In this document: one piece after another, positions 49,680-61,783 of the stretch
Layout of the letters: each line of letters starts with the position of its first letter
Position numbering within the stretch: position 1 is the stretch's first letter
Source: Protula sp. h YS-2021
Lineage: Eukaryota; Annelida; Polychaeta; Sabellida; Serpulidae
Assembly: GCA_949752745.1 (NCBI GenBank)
Contig: OX457027.1
Location: forward strand, 81,275,214-81,339,213
DNA: 64,000 nt
Direction: 5' to 3'
Translations under genes and position numbers: made by a program
The notes under the pieces: model-generated
The model's database searches: none
The model's input: only the letters and a program-made list of their open reading frames with translations
What the model was told of the DNA's origin: nothing

Positions 49680-50215
49680 AAGCACGTGTGCATAGTGATG
49701 CGTAACCACACACCGTGAGGTACCACAAGCACGTGTGCATAGTGATGCGTTATCACACACCGTGAGGTACATGCATGCGTGCATGGTGATGCGTTATCAC
49801 ACACCGCGAGGTGCCACAAGCATGCGTGCATGGTGATGCGTTATCACACACCGCGAGGTGCCACAAGCATGCGTGCATGGTGATGCGTTATTACACACCG
49901 TGAGGTACATGCATGCGTGCATGGTGATGCGTTATCACACATCGCGAGGTGCCACAAGCATGCGTGCATGGTGATGCGTTATCACACACCGTGAGGTACA
50001 CGCACGCGCGCATGATGATGCGTTATCACACACCGCGAGGTGCCACAAGCATGCGTGCATGGTGATGCGTCATCACACACCGTGAGGTGCCACAAGCATG
50101 CGTGCATGGTGATGCGTTATTACACACCGTGAGGTACCACAAGCACGCGTGCATGGTGAGGCGTTATCACACACCGTGAGGTACACGCACGCGTGCATGG
50201 TGATGCGTTAGCGTT
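49680..50215. repeat. GCATGCGTGCATGGTGATGCG minisatellite
   Basis: About eleven units of roughly 40-57 bp share GTGCATGGTGATGCGTTA and TCACACACCG.GAGGT; alternate units carry CCACAAGCATGC or ACGCACGC. Alternating purine-pyrimidine stretches could adopt Z-DNA. Small Cys/His-rich minus frames are by-products. Confidence 0.92.
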
Positions 50216-50589
50216 ACCTCGCCTAGCGAACGAGTTGCCTCGGGTGCCCATCAGAGTGATTAAGAAAAAGAAGCTGACCATGAAAAGCTATGCGCCGTTG
50301 TGAATCCTCTACGTCTTTTGAGGGGTGTGCCGATGTCATTTATTAGGTCGAAAGGCCTAGATGTGCTGTTATTGGTTTTTGTCATGTTTCCAGTGTAATC
50401 TGTTTTGATCAGCAATTGTTGTGTGTGTAATTCGTTAATTTTGTCGCTTATCTCACTAAGACAGCGCTTATAATCCGACACCCAACCTCAGTGAATGCAC
50501 AGATGTTTGAAAATTTGGAAAGGGAAGGAGCCGGATTTTGACATAAATGGCTTTTGTTTGCGGAAGCTTCAGCGGCGACAGTCAGAATT

Positions 50590-50760
50590 ACTGTCCTATA
50601 GACCAACGTATAATCAACGTCTATGAAAAGGCGTTGGATTAGCAACATTGTTTAGACTTAGGGTTTTTGGTTGCAACCGAAACGCCATTTTCTCCGACAT
50701 CTAATTAACGTCTTTGATAAAACGTTGAATGAAAGTCATAATATATATATATATAGCCCT
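50590..50760. repeat. Diverged ACGTC/ACGTT repeats and a TA run
   Basis: Contains AATCAACGTC, CATCTAATTAACGTCTTTGA and AAAACGTTGAAT blocks like those at 43.3-43.9 kb, followed by a short TA repeat. Confidence 0.6.
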
Positions 50761-52207
50761 CCGGGACGCACCAAGACACAACTTTACTGTGTTATCGCTT
50801 ATAGAAATGAAAGCCAAACTGTGGACGCAAAATCTAGGTATTTCAGAAGCACGTAAAATTTTCTTGCCTACGTTTATTTGTGACTGGTGACGTCACAGAC
50901 ACGGTCGCAGATTCTGTGGACTCACTACGGGGGATCGGTCGACAATTTAATGAGCAACTACGATTGAGGTCCTTCAAGTTGCTTATTTACAGTCGTCCAT
51001 AATTAATAACAATTCCCTCTTTTTCTTTAATTTTGTAGAGTGGTTCTTATTTTGTCTGATTAGTTGTACAAATTTGGAGTTCACCGTTAATTTTTCACTA
51101 TGTTTCGAGATATCAGGATTAAATACTTCGCGTTGCATTTTAAAGTTCTTTTTAAATTTATCTAAGCCCATAATATTGGCTTAATTCTTAATACAGAGTC
51201 ACCAGATGTTAGCTACAATCGTCTTGACCAGGTAATTCACCGGGGAGAGACGCGCAGCGCATTATATACTTTACTTAGATTTTCAACAAACGCTTTTTTG
51301 CGGTGTAATACAAGAGAGTGGAAGAGTTGTTCGTTATTCCGAAGATGGTATGTGAATGAGGTTTAACTTTTAAATTAATAATAACAATAACAATAACCAA
51401 AATAATAATAACAATTAAAAATATTAATAATAATAGCAATTATAATTATAATTACAACTGTAATAGAATCAATCATATAACAGTAATTGTGTGTTACTTG
51501 GAAGCCTGATCTCTTTCATTTCTTAAGTTTGAATTAAGAAAAAAATATTTCCAAGTCTGAAATTCATAATTTCGTAAACGAAATACCCAAATGCAATGTG
51601 GAGTGCTTCAAATGGGAAAAGTGGTTTCTAAAATCACAATAAAACAATGTGATTGATAATCATAGCTTTCAGAGCAGAAGGTACATCCACCCGAATCCGT
51701 AACCAACATAAATAAATAAATAAATAAATAAAGATTCTCTTATACGACCCTCTGTACGTATACCAGGCAGATAAATGAAACATATAACACTATTTCGTAC
51801 CATCTCCACTTAACCTTGTTTGATTCTGTATCTCGATTAAACATCAACTGAGACTTCAATTCATGTACACTAGAACCCCGCAAATAGGACCATCCCGCAA
51901 ACAGGACCAGCCCGCAAACAGGACCACGCCGCATATAGGACCACCCTGCAAATAGGACCACCCCGCAAACATGGCCACCATGGAAATCGGACCAATTTTC
52001 GCCAGAACAGAATGAAAGCCACTGGTTTCTATTATTAAGGAACCCCACAAATCGAACCATGGGAACACTTTTGTGAGTCCCAAACGTAGACAGAACCCCG
52101 GAAATCGGACTAGAATACGCACATGACATGTTCTCAGTAAATAAACATCCATTGAGGTTATCGATGTTTGTCGATTATAATGTTTAGTGATCACAGGTTC
52201 ATTGACT

Positions 52208-52879
52208 GGGTCTAGGCGGTCTCCCCCCCGGCGGACTCCCCCCTACCAACTCCCCCCTGGCGATCTCCCCCCGTAGGCTGACTCCCCCCCCCCCCGTCCT
52301 TCTCCCCCCATGGCAGATTTTTTTAGTTAGTAAGTTAGTCACTAGGAAAGTCACTAGGAAATTAATCTGCTTTAAAATCCAATTACGAAATTACAATCAA
52401 ACACTTACTGTAAACTGATCTTTCAAATGTGATCACGAAATTTAATCTACAGATCACCAGCTTTACTGTGTCACCACCTACTCGGGAAAACATCATCATC
52501 AGTAGCCTACTCTGGCGGTGAAGGCTAATAAACAATTGCAATTCTTGTGCATGCAATGAGCATAACACTAGATCCGACGTTTCATTGATTCGGTCAAAAA
52601 TTCAAAATATCAATCACTTAATTAAACAGATTAAAGAAACATCAATAACCCTTTGGTCTTCATACATCAATAAGGAAAGCAAGTTTGAGGGGGGAGAAGG
52701 AAAAAAAAAGAGTGGAACGTTTTGCTGATGTAAGTTTTAAAAAAAAATCTGCTTCGGGGGGGGGGGGGGGGGAGAAGGACAGGGGGGAGACCGCCTAGGG
52801 GGGGAGACCGCCAGGGGGGAAATCGCCGGGGGGAAACCGCCGGGGGGGAAAAGCGCCAGGGGGGAGAACGCCTGTTCCC
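52208..52879. mobile_element. 672-bp nested element with 8-bp duplication and G/C-rich inverted ends
   Basis: Flanked by CATTGACT on both sides (52200-52207, 52880-52887). Ends pair as GGGTCTAGGCGGTCTCCCCC and GGGAACAGGCGTTCTCCCCC. The first and last ~115-135 bp are poly(C)/poly(G)-rich tandem blocks facing each other; the middle is AT-rich with no gene. Eight-bp duplications suggest hAT- or P-type transposition of a non-autonomous element; the class is unproven. Confidence 0.7.
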
Positions 52880-52951
52880 CATTGACTGCTTTGACTGGGG
52901 TGGTGATTATGCCTTATTGAGTTTTTATTTCGTATATAAAGAGGGCACAAA

Positions 52952-53158
52952 ATGACCATTACCGCAAACTTCCAAATCATGGAAAGTGCAAGAAAAAAGC
53001 GAGATCTCTCTATTCAGGACAAAGTTGAGATGATGAACTTAAACAAAGTTGAAAGTCAGAGAAATTTACCAGGCAAATTTGGTGTGGGAAAATCTCAAAT
53101 CCAACGAGTTTTGAAACGAAAAGCTGATTATTTGCCTGCTTTTGAAGAAAATATCTAA
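52952..53158 (+). pseudogene. CENP-B/pogo-type HTH fragment
   Basis: A 68-residue frame. 'KKRDLSIQDKVEMMNLNKVE' followed by 'LPGKFGVGKSQIQRVLKRK' fits the CENP-B N-terminal (psq-type) helix-turn-helix that binds transposon ends in Tigger transposases. It stops after the first HTH. The rest of the transposase is missing. Confidence 0.7.
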
Positions 53159-53589
53159 CCAGAAAAGAAACGTTCGAACCCCGAAAATCGGACCACTTTT
53201 GGCCAGTCCCGTAGGTGGTCCGATTTCCGGGGGTCCGGTGTATTTTTTTTAACAATTTTATCAGACAGCTTTCTTTCAGATTATTATTAATCGCTTGACG
53301 TTACGAGTTGATGAATTGTCTCGTACACAATAGAAAACGGCAAAAAAAATTATCAATATCACAACCGGGGAATCTAGACTTTTTTAAAAAAAAATCTGCA
53401 TTTTCTTTCAAATGAACAGACACTATAAGATAAAGTCAAGGTCAACAATGACTAGAGATTGGAGAATCCACTGGGTTGAGATGAAATGGGGCACAGAGTG
53501 TATTGCACTGTAACCATTTTGTAATATTCAAGTAGAGATGTTGAACGGAAAGGAGTAAAGAAGTGGTGTGAGGTCTTCGGGCGATGTTA

Positions 53590-54430
53590 GTTTATAGAGT
53601 ATGTGTAGATTACGCAGTCCCTTATGGAATGCTGTTTTAACATTTTATACCTATTTTTGATATCAAAATATAATTAAAGATATCAATAAATCATTGTAGA
53701 TCTCATTAACCCACATTTTGCTGTCAATAATTTAATCTTAGATGGCACAAATTGATTTTTGAGATCAAAAATCAATTTACAAACCTAAAGAATCTTAACG
53801 AAGACACACATTTATATAAAATTTAACGAATTTTGGAGATGAAAACCTGAATTATTGATATCAATAATAACAACACAATTTTTAATCTCGTATAGTAAAA
53901 AATTAAAAGAAAGATTTTGTTTACATGGACCAGTCATTATTGGATTCATATATGTGTGCTTCTGAATTCTGTATGTGAAAAAAGACTGATATTTTGGTAT
54001 CAAAAATCATTTTTTTAGATAAAAAATCATTTGCAGATTCCCAAATACAAAATATAAAATCTCATTCTGAAATAATGATATCTGACATCAATTCTTGATA
54101 TAAATAAAAAGAAAATAAATTATTGAGCTCAAAATTGATATTTTGCTATCAAATATTTCATTTTTGCTATCAGAAATTGAATTTTTGATGTCAAAAAATT
54201 AATTTTAGATGTCATTAAATCATTTTGATATCAATAAATATTTCTTGATATCTCTAAATATTTATTGAGATCAAGAATTATTGTTTGAGATCAAGACTAC
54301 ATTTAGAGATATCAAAAATATAATTATAGATAGCAAAATTAGAGATATCAAAAATATAATTATAGATAGCAAAATTTTTCATATAAAAAATTTATTTTTA
54401 AGATCAAAAATTAATTTTTCGGGTCAATAA
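53590..54430. repeat. Degenerate GATATCAA/GAGATCAA-type repeat tract
   Basis: Irregularly spaced copies of (G)ATATCAAAAAT, AGATCAAAAAT and TTTTTGATATC occur in both orientations through about 800 bp, with a perfect 36-bp direct repeat near 54310-54370. AT-rich, non-coding. Confidence 0.65.
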
Positions 54431-55101
54431 TTCCGTAATAAATGTGAAATAGGGATTCCATAGTCCCATTGAAGTCATTTACGATGAGCCCCGAACTCCT
54501 TTATCTAAAGTCCCACTGCAATAGTGCGGGTGCATTTGCACTCTTTAATTGTTTTGTTTCTAACATACACAGCCTCTGTATATCACTGTGAATCACGAAA
54601 TAAACAATTCAGTGAATCATCATACGGGCCAATGTAACCGTGATTTGCCGAATAAAAGATGTGGCTTATTTTTTATTTAGGTAGTGGACTTACATGTAAA
54701 ACCTTGCCCTTGCTCGCCCCCAAATAAAGCGCAACTGCTGTGGCAATGGAGTGTTTACTTGCTTTTTCAAACGAATTCAGCTAGTTCTTACTGTTTATAA
54801 TCATATCTGATAAGGAAAATAAAAAAGAAAGCAAAGTTTTTTGTATAAATACAAGCACAATGTTGGCGACGATTTATTTACCTGACTTATATGAATTTAA
54901 CTTCTAACTCAATCCCTCTCTTACATTTTGTTTGCACGAATACACAAAACTGGTTCAAGACAATTCCAGTCTTTTCCAAAATTATGAATCTTTTAAAGTT
55001 CATATTTAAATGGCCAAAGTAAACAGCAACTAGTTCTCTTTACGAAGAGCTCATTACCCCCAGAGTATTGGACATCAGTAAAAGCATTGCATTGTGTCTG
55101 C
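54431..55101. other. No recognised feature
   Basis: AT-rich, no gene or repeat identified. Confidence 0.5.
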
Positions 55102-55272
55102 ATGAGGGAGCAATCTTACGGCAGAAAATTTAATATTGATGAAAAGAGCAATACGGTAATGCAAAATCGCGTTATGTTACCGATTTTCGCTGCAGTATTG
55201 GTAGTTATCAATATAAGCATCACATTAAACGATTCTCTCGCTCAAACGCCAATGCAATCTGTTACAAGCTGA
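55102..55272 (+). CDS. Small membrane-anchored open frame, 56 residues (uncertain)
   Basis: Starts MREQSYGRKF and has one hydrophobic segment (VMLPIFAAVLVVINISITL, about residues 24-42), then SLAQTPMQSVTS and a stop. 'QNR' before the hydrophobic stretch recalls the NRR before the anchors of the FkbM paralogs, so it could be a diverged first exon of another paralog, but no good phase-0 donor is seen. It may equally be a chance frame. Confidence 0.25.
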   Translation: MREQSYGRKFNIDEKSNTVMQNRVMLPIFAAVLVVINISITLNDSLAQTPMQSVTS

Positions 55273-57765
55273 ATACACTGAATCTACAATGAACACCCTG
55301 ATCGCTAAATTTCAATTGATCAAATTTTTAGGCATCTAGAAACCTACGAAAACTATCCGCTGCATCAAATCTTGAATTGCTGAATATTATTGAGTGCGGT
55401 AATCACATATACTATACTGTAGAATGGACTGCACAGTGCAAAGTCCTCGGTTGGTTGTTTCAACGTTATTGTTGGCGCATTTACACCTAAAAAGGCTTAC
55501 GGTACAACATGTTTGATATTTATATTTCATTGCAGATTCAGGCATTGGTACTTAGGTGTAGATAACAAACAGTAATTAAGAGTAGATTAATTTTAAGCGC
55601 CATAACAAAAATATTTCCGGAAGTGAAAATCCACAAAAGAAAATTGAACGGAAGATCATTCTTAAAAATTACATATAACCTCTGCTGTCAGCATTCACAT
55701 GTTTTTGTCATCACATTGAACTGAGTAGACAATGGTAAATACTCATAAGAAAAGGCTGCTGCGGAAATAAAATCTGCAAAACTAGGGTTCACCAAAATAT
55801 AAACATGCTGCCACAATTCAATACATATTTGTCTAACAGACGCATGACTGGGAAAACTGTATTGTGACTACTTTGTAACATATGTCAAATGGCGAACTAG
55901 ACTACTCAGTGACTTGAAAGCGGCATAAACGTAGACAGAGTGTGGACGAATACAACACAGTAACATTTACAGTCTGGTGACTTGGACACTACATTAACGT
56001 GCTACTGTAATTACCTATTGATCTAGCAACTATACTGACGTATATCTAGCTGAAATTACACGCTACCTTGAAAAAAAAAAGAAATCGAATCTCATTGCAT
56101 TAACATTATTTGCACCACTCAAAATGTTTATGTAAAATTACTTCGCGTGGTTAGCTTTAGGTGAGAAAATTAAAAATTCTAGTGGATTCACAGTAGCCGC
56201 TCAATGTGCATCAGCCGTCTAAATCATGGATCTTGCTTCAGGCAGCCTAACTTCCGTTTCTTAAAGCCAACGGTCACAGTCATTTTTATTGTACCATGAC
56301 CACAACGCATCTCTGATTGTATTCTGCAGCTTTGTGAGCTCATTGCTCTGCAAAAATGTAATCTGAACGCTAAGCCACATTTTTCTTACCCACTACTTTC
56401 AATATTGAGTAACATACGTATATAGATTGTGTGATTAGATAATTAGTTCTATCTGTATCTCAAGGCGATCTGAGAAAGCCATTGTTAATGCTGTCGTTTA
56501 ATAGCATTCCGTTTGTGTGAATCCCGCAATGATATCAATGATCAATTACTTTTGAAGAAAAAAACAATTATCGAATAACAAAACTTTATATGCTTTATAT
56601 GCTGCGGCACAAATACGTTATCTTAATCATGTTGATATAAAGATAGTAAACATCTATATCGTCTCAGATATTTAACTAGATATTTAACATCTCTTCTTCT
56701 AAGAAAAGTCATACACTTGGAAAACTTTCTACATTGTTAACGTTAAATTTTTTGCCATTTTCCAAAAATAGCAAAATTTTGGGTTAATTTTTTTATGCAA
56801 AATACTGAATATGAACAAATAGATTTAAAGAAAAGTATGCAAGCTATATACAGTATCGGATCCTAAATTGACAAACTGACGGGCCTTCCAACTACAAGCC
56901 ACAGTGATTACAAACTTGATGAACGAGAAAATGTTTAATCAACAATGTCCACCTTGTGCGGAAAACCTTCAAAATGCACAAATGTCTGTTTTATTGCATT
57001 TATGGATTATGCCAGTGTTAGGTTTTTCAGTCTTTTAAACTAGAAATGCTTGGTCGGGATTTACTTGGTCGGAAAATTAAAAATATTTCTGAATTGGTGG
57101 CAAACTGAAACACAGCATCTTTTATGTGTTAATGAATTGTTATCAATAAGTCACAGCTTCTTACTTTTCTCGCTGCAACACACCACATGAAAGAACCATA
57201 GACCGCTTATTTTTCAGCTTCCTAGGCTAAATGGTTCCCTCAGATAGCTATACATTCGACATTTTATACGAGTGTCGGTGGATATCCAGTTTGTGTATTT
57301 TTCAGCCTTTTAATCAATGCAAAAGAGAGTAAACAGAAAAAGACCTTACAGTATGGTAATTAGAGAACACATTAAACGATCTGGCATAACAAAATACAAA
57401 GCAAACTAAAGTGACAAAATCCTCGCATTGTGACACATTAGAAAACAAAGTAAAACGGTAAAATATCACATTATAACACTATAAAACACGCCTTTGTCAT
57501 GTTTTGTCATGACTGTTAAAGAGCTGTAAATTAGCCATACGGACTTGAACAATACTTACCGAGTACAAACTCATGTTCTATTTTCTTACAGTATAGTCAT
57601 GGCGTGTTCTTTTGCAATATACTTAACAACCTAATGACAAGAGCTGAAATATAGAAGTGCCTTACTTTGTCAATGTGTAAATTCTACATGCCTGCTTTGA
57701 CGAATTTACAGCTTTTAATATAATGTTCCATGACTGGGTTCAGTTCACTTTGTGGAATGAAAAGA
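55273..57765. other. 3' flank of FkbM paralog 3 and intergenic DNA
   Basis: AT-rich; nothing recognised. Confidence 0.5.
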
Positions 57766-58998
57766 TTAGGAACGTTTAATCCAGACAATATTACCGGGCC
57801 ATTCAGCCATATCTTTGTCCAGGAGTGGCAAGTCTTGCGAATTATACGCAAAAGACGAGTTAATATTTCTTGGCACGTATCCCATAGATCTAAGATAATC
57901 AACCATTTTCAATGCAAAGTCCTGTTCAATCTCGTTTCGGTTACGTGAAAAGCTTCTCTTCATGATGTCCCATTCCATGAATATGGTATGAATCTTAACA
58001 GTGGAAAACAGTTTGGATGAGTTCACCAAAGCTCGGCTTTCTGACCCTTCAATATCCATTTTCATCACAGCTTCTTTGTCGTAGAACACTTCAAGAAGGT
58101 CATCCATAAGAATTGATTCAACTCTTTCTGCATAAGTAAAAGATCTTCGTAACGTGGATGCGCCTTGATTATTGTCGTTGCTATGTAAAGTTAATGTAGC
58201 CCTTTGGTTTGAAATTACATTTTTCACTAGAGTAATTTTGTTGGCCAAGTGATTAATGTTGACGGATTTGTGTAGTCGTTTTATTGTACTTTGTTTTGGT
58301 TCAACTCCAAGCACATTCCGTCCACTTTTTGCGGCCACTAAACTATGCATCCCTACATTTGCACCGATATCAATAAATGAGGCATTTGGGTACTTATTAA
58401 GTGCACTCATGATGGCCCTATTCATTGTCCATTCATAAGCGCCTGACTGGCGTATACTTCCGGATACATATATATCATTGATAGTAGGGTAAAGACATAT
58501 TTTTAGATTTTCGATGGCTTTTGTGTTTACACATTCAAATTGTATTGGATCTTTAGTGTCTATATTTATGCTAAAATTGTGAACTTTGCAATGAACAGAT
58601 GACACATTATCTGATTGCAAGGGATCTATTGGTTTTCGTGGAGTAGTAATGTGAGACATGCTCTTTACTCTAGCAACCTGTGCCACAGACATGGTTTTAT
58701 TAGTAAGTGAATCAATGGCATTTGTTTCTATTTCCTGCTTTTGTTTTATCTGCACCACATTTTGATCTCGAACGCTTTTAAATATATTAATAGAGACGGG
58801 TATTTGAAGATCTTTAAAATGATTCCCATCTGTTTCGCGCACAAAAGTTTTGCTTATTGAGCCAGGACTGTTAAGATTGTCAACACTGTGTTCATCGTGG
58901 GTTTTAGACTTCACGTCCCTGTTTGTAACACGCAAACCTGTGGGCTGTTCTTCAATCGATTCCACCCGACCTTGCCTTCTTTTGTCCTCGGATAGGAT
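57766..58998 (-). CDS. Exon 2 of FkbM paralog 3: stem and catalytic domain
   Basis: The acceptor AATATGTTTCAG ends at 58999. The apparent Met three codons upstream (ATG TTT CAG) belongs to the intron. The whole catalytic domain is in this exon. Confidence 0.9.
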   Translation of the reverse strand: MLSEDKRRQGRVESIEEQPTGLRVTNRDVKSKTHDEHSVDNLNSPGSISKTFVRETDGNHFKDLQIPVSINIFKSVRDQNVVQIKQKQEIETNAIDSLTNKTMSVAQVARVKSMSHITTPRKPIDPLQSDNVSSVHCKVHNFSINIDTKDPIQFECVNTKAIENLKICLYPTINDIYVSGSIRQSGAYEWTMNRAIMSALNKYPNASFIDIGANVGMHSLVAAKSGRNVLGVEPKQSTIKRLHKSVNINHLANKITLVKNVISNQRATLTLHSNDNNQGASTLRRSFTYAERVESILMDDLLEVFYDKEAVMKMDIEGSESRALVNSSKLFSTVKIHTIFMEWDIMKRSFSRNRNEIEQDFALKMVDYLRSMGYVPRNINSSFAYNSQDLPLLDKDMAEWPGNIVWIKRS

Positions 58999-61783
58999 CT
59001 GAAACATATTACATGTTTCAGAATTTTTGCAATTGATAGAAACAAGACTGCGAATAGGAATTCTATAAAATTCTGTTAGCGGTTCTGGACTGTTTAAAAT
59101 AACTTTTACCTATTTTTAATTTGTAAATAGCACAGTCAAGATAATATCGCCAACAATTTATTTTTTTATTCAACTTTTTTTTGGGTATTACATGTCCCAT
59201 GTCTATTAATTCTATGATAGTACCGATGACAACAAACTTCAATAGAGAGTGTAGTGATGTGGAAAGCGTAGTGGCGTAGGAATGTATACAGCATAGATAG
59301 GTAGATAGTGTAGTGACGTAGAGAGTATATCGCTGTAGACATCATATTGACGTCGAAGGCATATCAAGACAATTTAATTACTTAGACATTATGGGGCGTA
59401 AAAGACATGATGACGTAGTGACACAGACAACGACAGCGATGTTAAAATTCTATTCTATTACGTTATAATAAAGTTAACTATGCCAGAATGTTTATTGAAT
59501 GTGGTTTTGTTAAAAAAAAGTTTCATTGCAATTGAACCAAAATTTAGTTCTCCACGCTACTCCTGCTTTTGCTTTGTATGAAAATAAAGAAAAAAACCTT
59601 TAAAATATTGCGCGTAAAATGATTTTTTTTCATTTCCATGCTTTAAGGCATGTGTTGTTTTAATGCTACGGCATTCAGAGCCCTTAACATGACCAAACAA
59701 GACTTGAGTACAGAATGGACCGCCTCCAGTGCGGGACGCTTGGTATTATATGCGTTACCACGTGTGTCCAAAAACACACGCTGCAAATAGGGTAATTTTG
59801 AGGTCAGACGCGGTCCGTGCGGAGTGCCAGTTTTGTCAAAAGGCGGTATTTTCATCATTACTCCGCGTTACCCACAAAACTGGGGTTCCTTTAGAATTGC
59901 TCCTCGCGTTCAGTTAAAAAGGTGTTATTTCTAGCTTACCACTCGGGATTTAGGGGTCGTTTTAAAAAGTCATGCACACTCATGATTACCAGCTGGTTAT
60001 CAGTGCCCCCGAGGAACTGTATGTGCAATATCAATATTGAAAACAAAGAGCTGGATTATTCCTTAGTCACATACGCGGTGTGCCATTCAAACTCACATCA
60101 GATAAATCTCATGGTCATAAAAATTATGAATATATGCGAAAACTTTTACTATATTGACGTTTTGTTTATTTTCTTTTGCTTCAAATCCACAATATAGAGC
60201 ACACAATTTCTGTGAAAACATCAGACGTTAAACTATGATTGTATAATCATTGTGCCTTTCTTATGAAGAAAAAAGAAAGAGAAAAGATAAACAATGATTA
60301 GAAATATCAACATGCTCTAGAATATTTGGCTAGTAATAATGTGATAAACCGGCTCGAGAGGGCTGCGTTGCGATATTTGAACACATAGGTCTAGTGATGC
60401 AAATCTGAGCAAATATCTTGCACCAATACCTTTGCATCGGAAACTGGCCCAATCCACCTCCCGCCGAAACCCCCACCCCCACCCCGTCCTCTTCCGACTA
60501 AAACCACCGTAGGTCTAAGCCTTTCCCCCCGACCAAACCCCATCTCCCAGCTCTCTAATCATTTCACTATGTGCTATAAAAAACCTGTAAAGATTGCATA
60601 ATTTATTTTCAATTTCAGCTTTTCGTTTACACCTCAAAGTTCTTTGAAACAAACTAATAAAATTACTGATAATGCACCAGTATCATATTCTTCATCAGTA
60701 TGAAGTGTATTTTTAACGAGGATTAAATTCTTCTGAATTACAGACATTGCAATTTTAAATGCTGATTAATCTCATCAATAGGCATTTGAAGTGTAATTTA
60801 CAATGTGGAGTAATCGCATCAAACGCAGAGGAAATTGTAATTTTAAATGTGGATAAATTTGACAAGCAAAATGATAATAATAATAATGATAAGAATAATA
60901 ATAATAATAGGTCCAAATATAAATTACACTTGAGAACGGGGGGTCGGTCGGGGGGCTTAGACCTACGGTTGATTTTTGTCATTGGGGGGGGGGGGGTTAA
61001 TACAGGGAGGCTAGGGTCAGGGGTATTCGGCCGAGGGAGCGGTTGGGTCTAGACTCCTTTCCAACGTATCGAGACAAACGGTTGTTTAATAGATGACCAG
61101 TTAATGTTTGTCATAAGACATTAAACCGTGACCCCCAAACCAATATAATAAAAAATAGAACGTTTAAATATGTGACGAATTTGAGAGTGTAAAGCTTAGG
61201 GTGCATTTTGGTTCTTTTATACTACCTGAGGGCAAATAGAATCTTTGGGAAAATCTTAGAATTTTAATCAAATCATCTGGCTGTGACGTTTCATTTATTT
61301 CAAATTGCCAAATCGGAATTTGTGTTACAGAGCATCTATGAACAACGTACGTCACGTACTCATACGTTAGTGTTAAAAACATTCACCTCGCAAATTAGGT
61401 GCCAACAATAATACTCTTGTCATGCACCAGCGTAAGCAAAAACACTATTATCGTACGTCAGGGTAAACACAAATACTCACATTGAATGCTAACGTCAACA
61501 CAAACATTCCACTCATCTCGTACATAAACGTCAACAGAAGTTCTCGACTTGCACATCAGCGACAACAAAAACATTCAACTGACTCGTACGTTATAGCTAA
61601 CAGAGATCTTCGTCTTGTACGCCAGCATCAACACATTAGTCTCTTGTTTAAAAATATCTTGCATATTAGCAAACCCTTGTCATGTACATTAATGTCTCCA
61701 AAATCACTGACCTGATATAAAACAGCCAAACTAATCACTGAAAACACAATTATAAACACAAATATCCTTCTGTTGCCCTCCAT
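57766..61783 (-). CDS. Type II membrane FkbM-family methyltransferase (paralog 3), two-exon gene
   Basis: Exon 1 (61712-61783) and exon 2 (57766-58998) join in phase 0 to give 434 residues. Residues 5-23 form a signal anchor after EGNRR; then a stem of about 130 residues; then the FkbM domain from CKVHNF (about 161), with IDIGANVG at 233-240, LGVEPK, and MDIEGSE at about 338-344, ending WPGNIVWIK. It is closer to paralog 2 than to paralog 1 (shared VSGSIR, LTLHSN.NNQG, VFxDKEAVMKMD). The stem keeps one RDQNV element that resembles the repeated unit of paralog 2. An upstream in-frame ATG would add 11 residues; the shorter start was chosen because it matches paralog 2. Orientation is opposite to the other two, 44 kb away. 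The substrate is unknown; a Golgi glycan is inferred. Confidence 0.88.
58999..61711. other. Intron of FkbM paralog 3
   Basis: Contains an AATAATAATAAT run (60870-60910), a poly(G) tract (60984-60996) and, near the 5' end, the ACGTCAACA-type repeats at 61400-61650. No gene. Confidence 0.75.
61400..61650. repeat. Diverged ~40-75-bp tandem repeat with CGTCAACA motifs
   Basis: Units contain (A)CGT(C)AACA(C)AAACAYTC and CTCGTACRT; six or so irregular copies. Confidence 0.55.
61712..61783 (-). CDS. Exon 1 of FkbM paralog 3: signal anchor
   Basis: 24 codons, MEGNRRIFVFIIVFSVISLA and VLYQ, with donor GTCAGT at 61711. Its likeness to exon 1 of paralog 2 (NRRIF...VLYQ, same phase) supports both models. 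Confidence 0.88.

Larger units (their letters stand above)
51868..53240 (+). mobile_element. Tigger/pogo-like element, disrupted
   Basis: The ends are inverted repeats (CACTAGAACCCCGCAAATAG at left; CACCGGACCCCCGGAAATCG, read inward, at right), each preceded by TA, as expected for the Tc1/mariner-pogo superfamily. Inside are a CENP-B-type helix-turn-helix fragment (52952-53158) and a nested element (52208-52879). Just inside the left end, CCCGCAAATAGGACCA is repeated about six times. No DDE catalytic domain remains. Confidence 0.7.

Noticed and set aside
49680..50215. Regular repeats that look like a CRISPR array
   Set aside because: Units are adjacent without unique spacers, and this is a eukaryotic genome; it is a minisatellite.
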